Assembly: GCA_033239005.1 (NCBI GenBank)
Contig: BSQZ01000006.1
Location: 4,425,501-4,489,500 of the forward strand
DNA from: Lamellibrachia satsuma
Lineage: Eukaryota; Annelida; Polychaeta; Sabellida; Siboglinidae
Direction: 5' to 3'
DNA: 64,000 nt
The stretch's first letter is position 1; every line of letters begins with the position of its first letter. Both the position numbers and the translations under genes were made by a program. Below are positions 39,335-61,393 of the stretch, one piece after another. Under the pieces are notes generated by a model that was not told the origin of the DNA, ran no database searches, and saw only the letters and a program-made list of their open reading frames with translations.

Positions 39335-39765
39335 CCTGGCGGACACAATCTACACTGAAGTGACCAGCCTGGCAGACACAATCTACAATGAACATGTGGC
39401 CAGCCTGGCGGACACAATCTACAATGAACAAGTGGCCAGCCTGGCAGACACAATCTACAATGAACATGTGGCCAGCCTGGCGGACACAATCTACAATGAA
39501 CAAGTGGCCAGCCTGGCAGACACAATCTACAATGAACATGTGACCAGCCTGGCGGACACAATCTACAATGAACAAATGGCCAGTCTGGCGGATACAATCT
39601 ACAATGAACAAGTGGCCAGCCTGGCATACACAATCTACAATGAACTAGTGGGCAGCCTGGCATACACAATCTACAATGAACTAGTGGCCAACCTGGCAGA
39701 CACAATCTACAATGAACAAGTGGCCAGCCTGGCAGACACAATCTACAATGAACAAGTGGCGTTAA
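39335..39765. repeat. 36-bp minisatellite upstream of P4HA
   Basis: About twelve copies of a 36-bp unit built on GCCAGCCTGGCGGACACAAT and CTACAATGAACAAGTG. Units alternate GAACATGTG and GAACAAGTG in the first half. The array follows directly after duplicated segment A and stays open in frame with it (a 12-residue SLADTIYNEQVA-like unit), but nothing supports it being a real protein. Confidence 0.93.
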
Positions 39766-40030
39766 TTCGTGCGTTAATTCGTGTGATTCGGTATCCCTTC
39801 TACGCATGCTATGTGTCCATGAGAATGAGGGGGATTTCAGCATGCACAAAATTATGTACCTTTGCATGTACCTTTCCACCTATATCAAACTTAATATGGT
39901 TCCAGGTTTCCAATTGTATAAGTTAATTACGACGCAATCTTGATGTCATGGAACATTTATACAATATGCTTTCGTGATATTTGTATAGAGAATTGAAATA
40001 CCTTTCCATGGATACCCAATTCCATATAGA

Positions 40031-40585
40031 TTGGTATGCTTTGTAACGCATTTTTTTTATTTTAGGCTGCCACCAAATAGCCATATTAGTACTGTTTGTC
40101 ACCTGGGGATTGCAGCTTTCGTGAAGTTTTGGAGGTTTAGTACAACTGAGTCACCACTTTCCAGCCATAACGAGTCTCCTGTCACCAAGCCAATTGGCTC
40201 TGAAGATGCATATTCTGAGGATCAACGCACATCATCCATATCCAGACATCCCCACCAACCTGCATGTGGGTGGAAGGTTGACGGGAATAACAAGCTGGAC
40301 TATGACTGGACTGAAGGTGACATCCTCTTACAAGAGTTTATAGATTCTATGTATGAAAATGCCATCGACACTGACAACGTGCATATATACACTTGCTGTC
40401 TTGGTAGACATGCTTCTAGGAACCAGACGACTGAGACGCACCCGTGCCCAAACTTCAAAGAACGTTTCCAGGAAACGTCTATCATTACTCGTCCAACCAG
40501 CGACAACCAACCAATGAAAGTAAAGTTTCCGTATACGAGCCCCGTAGATCCCAGCGAGCCATATTATTGGTTAACCCAACACTGA
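40031..40585 (+). other. Unrecognised open frame containing duplicated segment B
   Basis: A 184-codon frame that includes duplicated segment B (40,198-40,380; EDAYSEDQRTSS, YDWTEGDILLQEF). I do not recognise it. The segment keeps an open frame while its paralogue at 39,124 is broken, so it may be a remnant of a coding mobile element or a domesticated fragment. No splice evidence or start context is persuasive. Confidence 0.3.
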
Positions 40586-40978
40586 ACAAGCATCGCTTCA
40601 ACGGTTGATCTGCCAGGGGTACTGATATAGTCAGAAACCCTGATGGCAAGGATACTGAGGGCCTACTTGAAGAACAACGGGTGTCATGTACGTAGCACAT
40701 AACAGCACTTTCCACGGCTGAAGTTGACCGACCGCCTGCCTGTATATAATAACAACTCGCCCATACCCCCCTTCGTACACGTGCAGCTAGCTATTGAATA
40801 TATCCATTGGATATGTGCAATATGTGTCACCACCGCAATTGTCATCGACGCATCTGGTTTCCTAAGATCCAAAGCCTCAATGCACCATCTGTTGCCCAAT
40901 CGACCGGCGAACGACGCGGCATCGAACCAGACAGCGTCCGCTCTCACTAGTTGGGTGGTTCTGGTGTAGGTGAGTGCA

Positions 40979-52248
<11,270 letters not shown>

Positions 52249-53291
52249 CGCAAACCTTTTATTTTGTGTTGATCATTGTTTTGCAAAAGGACAACGCCAA
52301 CTTATAAATTGTGTCAGTATTGTTCATAACTAACTAAACTTTCTTGCTTTATTGTCATAGAGTAAACGTATTTTATTGTGCCAAGTTTCTTTGGCATAAC
52401 TTGTTGATAAAGTTATTTGCAGAGTTTCAAGCATATGGTTTTCACTCAAAATGTAGAGCACTGTAAGATAATCAGTATGTGATGGAGTCCACCTTGTTCT
52501 ATCTACTCTCAACATATACGTATAAACTTTAGTTTACTGTAACAGATGGCTCAATGTGTGAACTCTGAATAGGACTCCACAGAAGATAAGTAGATGGTTC
52601 AATCGATGAATTAATTATGAATATAACTCCACGGAAAATAAGTAGATGGTTCAATTGATGAATTAATTATGAATATAACTCCACGGAAAATAAGTAGATG
52701 GTTCAATTGATGAATTATGAATATAACTCCACAGAGAACAAGTAGATGGTTCAATGGATGAACTATGAAAATGACTCCACAGAAAGCAAGTAGATGGTTC
52801 AATGGATGAACTGTGAACAGGACTCCACAAGAATAAGTAGATGGTTCAATGGATGAATTATGAACATGACTCCATAAAGAACATGTACATTGTTCAATGG
52901 ATGAACTATGAACATGACTCCACTGAGAACAAGTAGATGGTTCAATGGATGAACTATGAACATGACTCCACAGAGAATAAATAGATGGTTTGGTGGATGC
53001 TATAACTATGAATTGTGATAACAAATATAAAATATAATTCCATAATAATAATAAATCATTAATTCAATGGATCAGCTACAATGTGCTACAAGAAGGCGAC
53101 ACAAATAACATTACCATGGAATACAATGTCAGAATGAATAACACAGCTTTGGGATGTTATAACAATTAATAATAGCTACTTTACACTGGACATGCTTTCT
53201 TAATAACATATGTACATTTTTAATAATAAGTATCAAACATACTGTAAGAAATACACAACTGGCCAATGCCACTGTCATAACATTTTCACTC
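52249..53291. other. Convergent intergenic gap between P4HA and IFT27
   Basis: About 1.0 kb between the two stop codons, containing both 3' UTRs and the minisatellite at 52,555-52,995. No other gene is visible. Confidence 0.6.
52555..52995. repeat. ~48-bp minisatellite downstream of P4HA
   Basis: About nine copies of a unit with GTAGATGGTTCAATGGATGA and GACTCCACAGAGAA, varying 45-56 bp by small indels. It lies about 300 bp after the P4HA stop codon and could be in its 3' UTR. Confidence 0.9.
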
Positions 53292-56137
53292 TTATCCTAG
53301 CGACTTTATTACTTCCAATTTCTCCTGGTACAGTTTGTGGAATGCGTTTGCCAGGAAGTAGAAAGGTTGGTCCACATTCTGCATTTCTTTCTGAAATCAA
53401 ATATCAAATAGTTACAATTAGCAAATAAAAAACAACAGCAATAGTGTTCCTCATATTAATATTTGCTCTTGTTAACTGTAGTTGATTCATGTCTCCAATT
53501 AGACAGGACTGACCATCACCTGGGCTACACGAAATACTGCCAGTAACGTTGACAGTTGCATTTTGAAATCAAACGTTTCTTTTGATAGTAAATCCAGGAC
53601 CTCCATCAAAATTCAACCAAATTCTATTTAAAAATTGGGTGTTTGTATCATTGGTTATGATTAATTAAATGCAATACATTCTATTTAGTGACATTTCCGA
53701 ATGCTGCATTGTTATATAGTCAATGTCAATTCACTTAAATAATATAATACCATTACAAAGAATTTACTACATTATTAAATAAATAGTGCAAGAGTTGTCA
53801 AGTTTGCACAATGGCAGTTAATTTAATAGTAATGTCCACATGAAAAACAACAGGGAACTAGGCAAATGCAGAACACAAAGCAACAAAAGACACTCACAGC
53901 TGAACACTCAAAGTATTCCAGTGAGTTGGCTTCTGCGAACTGCCTCGCCATCTTCTCGCTGACCACTCGTCTCTCCTCAAGGTCCGTCTTGTTACCAACC
54001 AGCACTCCTGCAGGCAATGATACAAGCTACAGCTAACACGGCAAACTCAACACCAAAGTATTATATCAAATGTCATGAGTGTGTGTGCATGCTTGTACAT
54101 CTTTAGGATATTATATGCGAATTCCAACGTATTATGAAACATAAATACATTTCAAATTGTTTCTGACTACTCACTCATATATTATATATACAGACAGGAA
54201 TGTATTGTGTGCGTGTTTGCGTGTATATATATATATATATGTATAAATTCATGAATGCAATCTCCATTTCAAAGTCTTTTTTACCAAGATGTGCATTTGA
54301 CATACACAGTATAGCTCATTTTAACATTCGCTCATGTGTTTCTATCGATGCATACATGCATGCATGCATGCATGCACGCACGCACGCACGCATGCAAGCA
54401 CACACCCACACATACATAGACAATATCACGTATGCATCAACAAATTATATCACTGGACACTGTAATGCTATGTGATAGGAGAGTATAATGCTATATTTGA
54501 GAAATACTACAAGACTCACCGGGACAGGATATATTTGGATTCTGCGTGAGGACTCTTTTTAGCCATTTCTCACAAGACTTGAAGGACATCTCGTTGGTGA
54601 CGTCATACACAATCATCACTAAGGATGGATTGTCCCACTGAAAATGCAGCCAATGGATACAACAATGATGATTCGTCAGTATTGTTCAAAAGTAAAATTA
54701 TTTATTAATTCGGGGTTGCTATGTTTGGCAACAAACTGAAGTAGGTCATGCATGCACACAAGCGGGTAGGGCAGAACAACATCAACAAACAGCGTGCTAT
54801 CCATGCTTGTTCCTAGGTTGTGTGAATTACTCTTTACTAAACTATGTCTGTTTTAGGAGTTGGCAGACTCGATGGAAAGGGAGATAAATATTAGGTTCAA
54901 GTGTTTATGATATTATATGATGAAGTCTTTCAATTGCACGTGCATGTGTACATGCATGTGCATGTGTGTATGAATGATGAATGTATGAACGTAAATATGT
55001 ATTATGTGTGTATATAATGTTTTATTTGTGTTTATATGTGTGTGTATTTGTATGTATGTATATATATATATATATATATATATACATACATACATACAAA
55101 TATATATATATATGTATGAATGTATATATATATACATATATATATATATGTATATATATATACATACGTACATACATATAGGCTAGAACTAGAAATAACT
55201 TCAAGATTCTCGGGACCCAGCCGAGCTCCCAGGCTGAAAAAAATCTGGTTGCCTGCAGATCGACACAGAACGTTTCCCATTTTATCATTCGCAAGCGGTA
55301 CACATTTTTCGTTTCACAGTCCACATTTTGGACCAGTGAATTGTGCATCTAAGTTAACCATTTGAGGACATTCTGGTGCAAATTGAATGCAACAATTGAA
55401 TTAGGCCATGAAATTAAGCGCCAACAGCAGCACCGATCTATGGGTAGGGCGTACTGCGAGCATCTTTCAGCCCTACAAACAAACCACCACATGCTTTTAA
55501 TATATTCATGATGTCAAATTGCAACCCTGAATTGAACCAAAAGTACTGAAATTCTTATCACTATTCTTCAAGAGGGCAATCTGAACTGGAAAATTGTGTT
55601 CAACATTTAGAATTACAAATTAATAAAATTATAATATATTTTTTAGATAGTGCTTATCAAAATGCCGGTATATTTGAGGTGCTTCAAGCGGCTATAATAA
55701 TAAAGATATGGCCAATTAATATTAAAATATAAAACCAGAGAATAAAAATATAATTAATTAGATAGCTACAATAAATATTAATTGTAATATTGCACTACCA
55801 CTGTGTTGGTATATATAAAAAACAGTTGATATTTTAAATAGCTATAATAATAAAATGCTACACTACATTTAAATAAATTACTACTACAATTACCTTCAGT
55901 TTCCTGTGGGTTAATATTAAACCATCTTTGATGTATCAAAGGAAAGTAATTATGCTTCCATGCCATCTCTTTGTCACAGGAATATATCCAAATTGTGTTT
56001 GATGCTTTGTTCAATGTACATATAATAATAATACTCACATATTTCTGAACAAGTTCTGCAAAAAGCTCTTTTCCAGCAGAATCAAATATGAACAGCTCCT
56101 AGAATAAGAAACAACAAGAGCTTAACAATATTATAAC

Positions 56138-56206
<69 letters not shown>

Positions 56207-58478
56207 CATACATACATATATATAGAGATATTATCATATGTATAAATTGTAAACATAAGTGATTATAAATAAATATAAACTGAATTTCTAACATGGTGCT
56301 GTATAAACGCCAAGTAAAGGCAAAGAATAATTTGACATGTTCTAGCTGCGACAGCTGGACAGACTTTGCAAAGTTCAGGTGTATAAATTCATGGGCAGGC
56401 AGATGATTTTTATTTATGAGTGTAGGGGTTGTAAGACAGTGAAATGTCTGCAGGAGCAGGTAAATGAGTTAAGACAGATGATTTTGATGATGACTGGATA
56501 GGGTGAGAGAAGAGAGCAGACGTGGTGAGAACGATGAGAGCAGAGATGGTGAGAACGAGGAGAGCAAAGGGGGTGAGAATGAGGAAAGCAGAGGTGGTGA
56601 GAATGAGGAGAGCAAAGGTGGTGAGAATGAGGAAAGCAGAGGGGGTGTGAACAAGGAGAGCAGATGTGGTGAGAACAAGAAAAGCAGAGATGGTGAGAAT
56701 GAGGAGAGCAGAGGTGGTGAGAACGAGGAGAGCAGAGGTGGTGAGAATAAGGAGAGCAGAGGTGGTGAGAATAAGGAGGGCAGAGGTGGTGAGAATAAGG
56801 AGAGCAGAGGTAGTGAGAATGAGGAATGCAGAGGGGGTGAGAACAAGTAGAGCAGAGGGGGTGAGAACAAGTAGAGCAGAGGGGGTGAGAACAAGTAGAG
56901 CAGAGGGGGTGAGAACAAGTAGAGCAGAGGGGGTGAGAACAAGTAGAGCAGAGGGGGTGAGAACAAGTCGAGCAGAGGGGGTGAGAACAAGTCGAGCAGA
57001 GGGGGTGAGAACAAGTCGAGCAGAGGGGGTGAGAACAAGTACAGCAGAGGGGGTGAGAACAAGTACAGCAGAGGCAATGTGAGGGAGAAAGCTGACAAGA
57101 AGAAGAAAGATGGAATAAGGAAGAGTGTGCAACAAAAGGAAGGTAAATTGGAGAGTGGAGAGGGACTGTCAGGTGGCAAGACAGTAGAGGTTGATGATAT
57201 AAGAGAAAAGGAAAGAGATGTCAATAAGACAATGATATAAGTACAGATGCTGAGTTAGCACTAACAAGTTATGTAGGCAAGAGAGAAGAGGAGGTGGGGT
57301 AATTTTATATATTAAAGAATCTATCGAAGCATATGACATAACACAGAAAAGTGAAGCAGATTGTGAGGAAGCAATTTGGTGTAACATAGCTACCAAGAAC
57401 TCAACATTAACAATAGGAGTATTTTATCATAGCCCAAGCATAGGAAAAGAGGAAGATTTAAAAGTACAAAACGCTACAAGGGAAGTGAATAAGGGGAAAT
57501 GTGTTGCAATGGGTGATTTTAATCATAACCATATACAAAGGAAATCATTAGAGAGTGTTGGGGTAATGACCATCAGTTTCTACTTCTAATACAGGATTGT
57601 TTCCTTACTCAGCATGTCTTTGAACCAACAAGAGGTGGGAATGTGTTGGATTTAATTGTGTCTTCTCAAAATTAATTAGTTGACAACGTTAAAGTATATA
57701 AACCTTCGGGTTCCAGTGATCATAACGAGATCCATTTTAATATAGACAACCAGTGGATGTTGTCTACTTAGATTTTCATAAAGCTTTCAATGAAGTGTCA
57801 AATCAAAGATTGTTACTTAAGCTAAAAGCCTGTGGCATAGGTCAGACATGGGGTCAATTCCATTATGGAACTGGCACTGACTCAAAAGTCAGTTGGAATT
57901 GGAACTGATTTTTTTTGGAATTGGAATTGATTTGTTTTGGAATTGATTTTGCTGGAATTATTGACTTGATACTGTTAATCTTTACCCCTTAAATTATTAA
58001 AATCATATTTGTCTGCTATTAGTATGTCACCCTGAATTTGGTAACAGCCAGGAAGCTGTCAACATTATAGCATATACACTGTCTACTCTGTTATTGAAAC
58101 ATTGTGAACAAGAACAATATAATAAAACATTTGTATCAAAAACAAATACTAAGTTACTGTAACAGACAGTAAAACCAAAGTCAGACCATTCAAGCCTTAT
58201 CTCATTTTCTTTCTCAGTGGACAAGGTTTATTTCCCCATGGAGAATACATGTTGGTGATTAGGATGTTGAAAACTCATAGTTTACAGTAAATTTGATGAA
58301 ATATCAATGATACCACAAGTGATATAAACAGGGGAAACTGTTTATAACTCAAATTAACGACCCAACTGTCCAGGGTTGTCCAAAATGTCTGGTTAGCAAA
58401 AATCCAGGAGAGTTGTCACAGCAGAAAGTACATATCAAATGGCTGAATGCCATTTTTAAAAGTTTTTGTATAGCAAAC

Positions 58479-58517
<39 letters not shown>

Positions 58518-60300
58518 ATGCGTTGAATGAATAATAGTTAATTTGTTAATCATATGTGATTAAATATGATTGTGCACACATGATTTCAAGTACAACTAAA
58601 ACTGTGTTAAAACAAATTGGATCTGAATTTTTCCTTAGCCTAGGATTTTAAAAGTGGGAATTGGAATTGATTTTTGCAAGGTGGAATTTGTTCTTAAACT
58701 TAAAGAAGGCAGTATAACCAGAGGACACAAAGCAGCATTAGTTAAAGACAAACATGGAATAAACTGTCAGATGTGTTAATGCTAGTAGTGTGAATACGTT
58801 TTAAAATGTAATCGACATATATCTGATAAGGGTGGGCTATACATATATGATAAAAGTGTTGGTTTCATTGTCCACATGCCAGGAACTTGTTGTTTGGGAT
58901 GGCAATCTTGTTAAATCTTGTTCAATATATTAAAACCACAATAGTGTTTATAGTTGACATGTTCACACCTACAGTTTCCCCAAAGGTAGGTGATCTTACT
59001 AACATCACTACCCTCCACTTACCACAGTGTCTCGTGAATCTGGTATGTTTATATTTTTCGTACACATCTCAACTCCAGTTGTCTGCGAAAAACAGCAATA
59101 TTTTAGTTTTACTAATACCTTATTTTATTTTTATTCTAATATCAAAATGAGATCAAACATATACACAATGACTCATGCATAAAACAGACTGGAATGTTCC
59201 ATTTGTGCTGTCTGCCAATTAGCACATCATTTGTCTAAATTCACACTAAAACAATGACTTCAGTTGTTTATAATGTATATAATTTATAGAATGGAATTAA
59301 CTAGCTCTGATCATTTGTTGATGCAATTAGTTTTCAAACAAGACTGACAAACATAACACCATATAAAATATATAGAAAGCAGATTTCCAGCATAATGGTA
59401 ATGTTAGAAATAATTTGTAATCACAGGTATTTTATGGTATGTGTGGTACATACCATTACGTAGGCCTTTGGAAAATGTGAACCATCGCTGTGGAATACTT
59501 GAGTGATGGCACTCTTCCCAACAGTTGAATCACCTAAAACAGTTCAAGTTATTTCAGCAACTGAGAAAGTAGCCATTGCCAAATGTTTATTTGTTCACTG
59601 ATTCTTGTGCACCATTTCCTCGTGTGCCACGAAAAGCCCACCATACTTACAGAAATGGCATCTAACTGAATTTACTCAAAACAACTGGCCCAAAAATTAC
59701 AAAATCGTCAAACTTACTACTTAGTTTTAGTAAGTGTAAATTATTACTTTCTTACTAGTTAGTGTTATAATTTATTTTTATGTACATATGGTATGCATTA
59801 TATAACGATACTAAAATATTGATCAATGTGCATTAAAGAGTAGATATTCCAGCATTAGCATTGGCTAGGTGTCATACACAAGGATCCAAACTCTAGTGCA
59901 GAATTATTCTGGTCTGATTTGTTTTTTATTAGAGGATATTTGGAATAGTATATCATGGATCGACATGGTGTAGTAATTTGGTTAAATAATGGAAACAAAT
60001 TGTGTTTGCCAAATATGGCCCTCCACATTCCCTGACCCTGGTCGAAATGGAGACATATTGCAAAGCATAGGCCATAGCATGCATAAGACAGTAAAAAGAC
60101 AACATTTATATAACTTCAAGGGACGAACCAACTAAATCACCAGATGTGCGTATTATCGCTTCTCTCACGCTCGGATGGAATCATCATACGGTCGCAATAA
60201 ACAATGATCAGATAATGCACCTCATCAAATCTATACACAAATACAAGGTGTATTCATACATACCTACTACAATACATTCTGCTCTTAAAACTGTAGACAT
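53292..60300 (-). CDS. IFT27: Intraflagellar transport protein 27 (RABL4), complete
   Basis: A Rab-like small GTPase that pairs with IFT25 in IFT complex B and is needed for BBSome and receptor exit from cilia in species studied. Seven exons on -, read in order: 60300-60264, 59533-59454, 59082-59023, 56098-56039, 54637-54520, 54007-53898 and 53390-53292; all borders are GT-AG and phases agree, giving 187 residues (human 186). The first exon reads [13 protein letters not shown]; the Gly joins [11 protein letters not shown] to complete the P-loop. Later motifs are TTGVEM (switch I region), FDSAGKEL (DxxG), [17 protein letters not shown] (G4) and ECSA (G5). The C-terminus ([14 protein letters not shown]) lacks a prenylation cysteine, as in other IFT27 proteins. 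The intron between exons 3 and 4 holds a decayed LINE in the opposite orientation. It is divergent from IFT70. Confidence 0.96.
54355..54400. repeat. CATG/CACG tetranucleotide repeat
   Basis: Alternating CATG then CACG units in the IFT27 intron between exons ending at 54007 and 54520. Confidence 0.85.
55050..55182. repeat. TA/CATA compound microsatellite
   Basis: Alternating blocks of (TA)n and (CATA)n or (TATG)n in an IFT27 intron; gives long spurious Tyr/Ile-rich open frames. Confidence 0.9.
56140..56222. repeat. TG/TA/CATA compound microsatellite
   Basis: GTGTGTGT then (TA)n then (CATA)n, just upstream in gene sense of the IFT27 exon at 56039-56098. Confidence 0.9.
56288..58922 (+). mobile_element. 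CR1-like LINE, decayed second copy, antisense in IFT27 intron
   Basis: Pieces follow the order of the copy at 34.5 kb: a zinc-finger start (56,294; [13 protein letters not shown]), a repetitive region, an endonuclease fragment (about 57,230-57,740 with [15 protein letters not shown], MGDFNHN-like sequence), a reverse-transcriptase fragment (about 57,755-57,840, YLDFHKAF), then foreign GGAATTGGAATTGATT-rich sequence (about 57,845-58,690), then the C-terminal fragment and the same AAATCTTGTT tail (58,911-58,922). The esterase domain is deleted and the frames are broken. Confidence 0.8.
56515..57075 (+). repeat. 24-bp minisatellite inside the second LINE copy
   Basis: About 23 copies of a 24-bp unit (GAGCAGAGGGGGTGAGAACA then AGTA). 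In one frame it codes an 8-residue hydrophilic unit (GGENEESR) for the first half, before stops appear. It occupies the same place in ORF1 as the purine-rich repeat of the first copy. Confidence 0.95.
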
Positions 60301-60433
60301 GCTTCGTGTGTATCGGTTTAAAAGCAACCGTGCATAAACACAAAATTATCTCAAAGATATGTCAAATAGCGCACATACGAAATTTCTGAAGTGCGATTGG
60401 ATAAATTTCGCGTGGTGACCTGCGTGACGCTTC

Positions 60434-60447
60434 GTTACTATGGAAAT
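60434..60447. promoter_or_regulatory. Candidate RFX X-box upstream of IFT27
   Basis: GTTACTATGGAAAT matches the X-box pattern GTHNYYATRRNAAC at 13 of 14 positions (last C is T). It lies 134 bp upstream of the IFT27 start codon, within the usual X-box distance. Function is inferred. Confidence 0.5.
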
Positions 60448-61333
60448 TTCAAACATCAACAACCCCCAACGGATAAAATGGTTACGCCATCTAGTGAGTA
60501 ACGCGGAAAGGGTTTTCAAGTTTAAAACGGCTTTGCAAAACAAATTGTTTTTAGGAAATCTTCTTCCGAACTGTATCTTTTTTGTTCGGTTGTCTTTTTA
60601 CTACATCTCAACAAAAAACTCTTAATTATCCTAATTTAACACGGACACATGTATCAGGTGAGTATATAAAAGGGACGCATTCTAGCTACAACAATATAAA
60701 CAATTAATCGTGTTTTTTTTACAAAAACTGTCAATGCAGTGCCATTTCCAGTTCCAGTCGAAAACAACAGAACGCATTGGCATTCCAATCAAATCTGACA
60801 AAAACATTTATCTGGAATGAAAATGAGGGAGGGCAGATTAAGTTCGTACATTCTACCATTCGCACTATTGTTATTATTATAAACAAGTTTTAATTGTAAG
60901 TGAATACACGCACATGCACGCACCCCACACACGCACACACATATGCACGCTCGCTAACGCGCACGCACACATGCTTCCCCCCAATTTTTTTTCGTGGCAT
61001 AGTGGAAACGCCATCATGTAGTGCCATATCTCCTCTCTATCGGTCTCGGAAGGTCAGCTATTACGGAATGCCACTCATGTCTGCCTTAATTAATAGCAAT
61101 ACAAAATATAACTGCACACATTATTTGCATCGAATTAATGAACTGCTTAATGATTTAAATGTCGATCTATTGCCCTAAAATGTGTGCCTAGATTGTTGTT
61201 AGCATAGCACAATGATTAAAAGACGGCCCCAACCAGATCTAGAACAACATGCACAGTTTTGTATTGGTGCATTGTGCTTGAACAACATTCCGAAGTGGGT
61301 AAATATGTTGATGGCAACCAAACCTACTTAGAC

Positions 61334-61348
61334 GAAACCTAGGGTAAC
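61334..61348. promoter_or_regulatory. Candidate RFX X-box upstream of IFT70
   Basis: GAAACC-TAG-GGTAAC fits GTNRCC(N0-3)RGYAAC with one mismatch (A for T at position 2). It ends 45 bp upstream of the IFT70 start codon. Confidence 0.5.
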
Positions 61349-61393
61349 AATTATTACGGTTCGCGACGTGTTGGCACATACGTAACTCCAAGC

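Larger units (their letters stand above)
60301..61393. promoter_or_regulatory. Shared IFT27/IFT70 divergent promoter region
   Basis: 1,093 bp separate the two divergent start codons. It contains the two X-box candidates, an additional half-site pair GTTGATGGCAAC at 61307-61318, and a half-site AGCAAC at 60323-60328. CA/CGCA-rich sequence is at about 60,905-60,975. No other gene is visible. Confidence 0.5.

Noticed and set aside
39258..39926. 215-residue SLADTIYNEQ repeat protein
   Set aside because: A 36-bp minisatellite with no start context, splice sites or recognisable domain; kept only as a repeat.
56410..57224. 240-250-residue Leu/Ser-rich frames on the - strand
   Set aside because: Antisense shadow of the 24-bp repeat in the LINE copy.
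60346..60543. First exon of IFT27 ending KRHAG with a GTCACC donor
   Set aside because: Poor donor and poor match; the exon at 60300-60264 ([13 protein letters not shown]) fits the family, phase and donor consensus.
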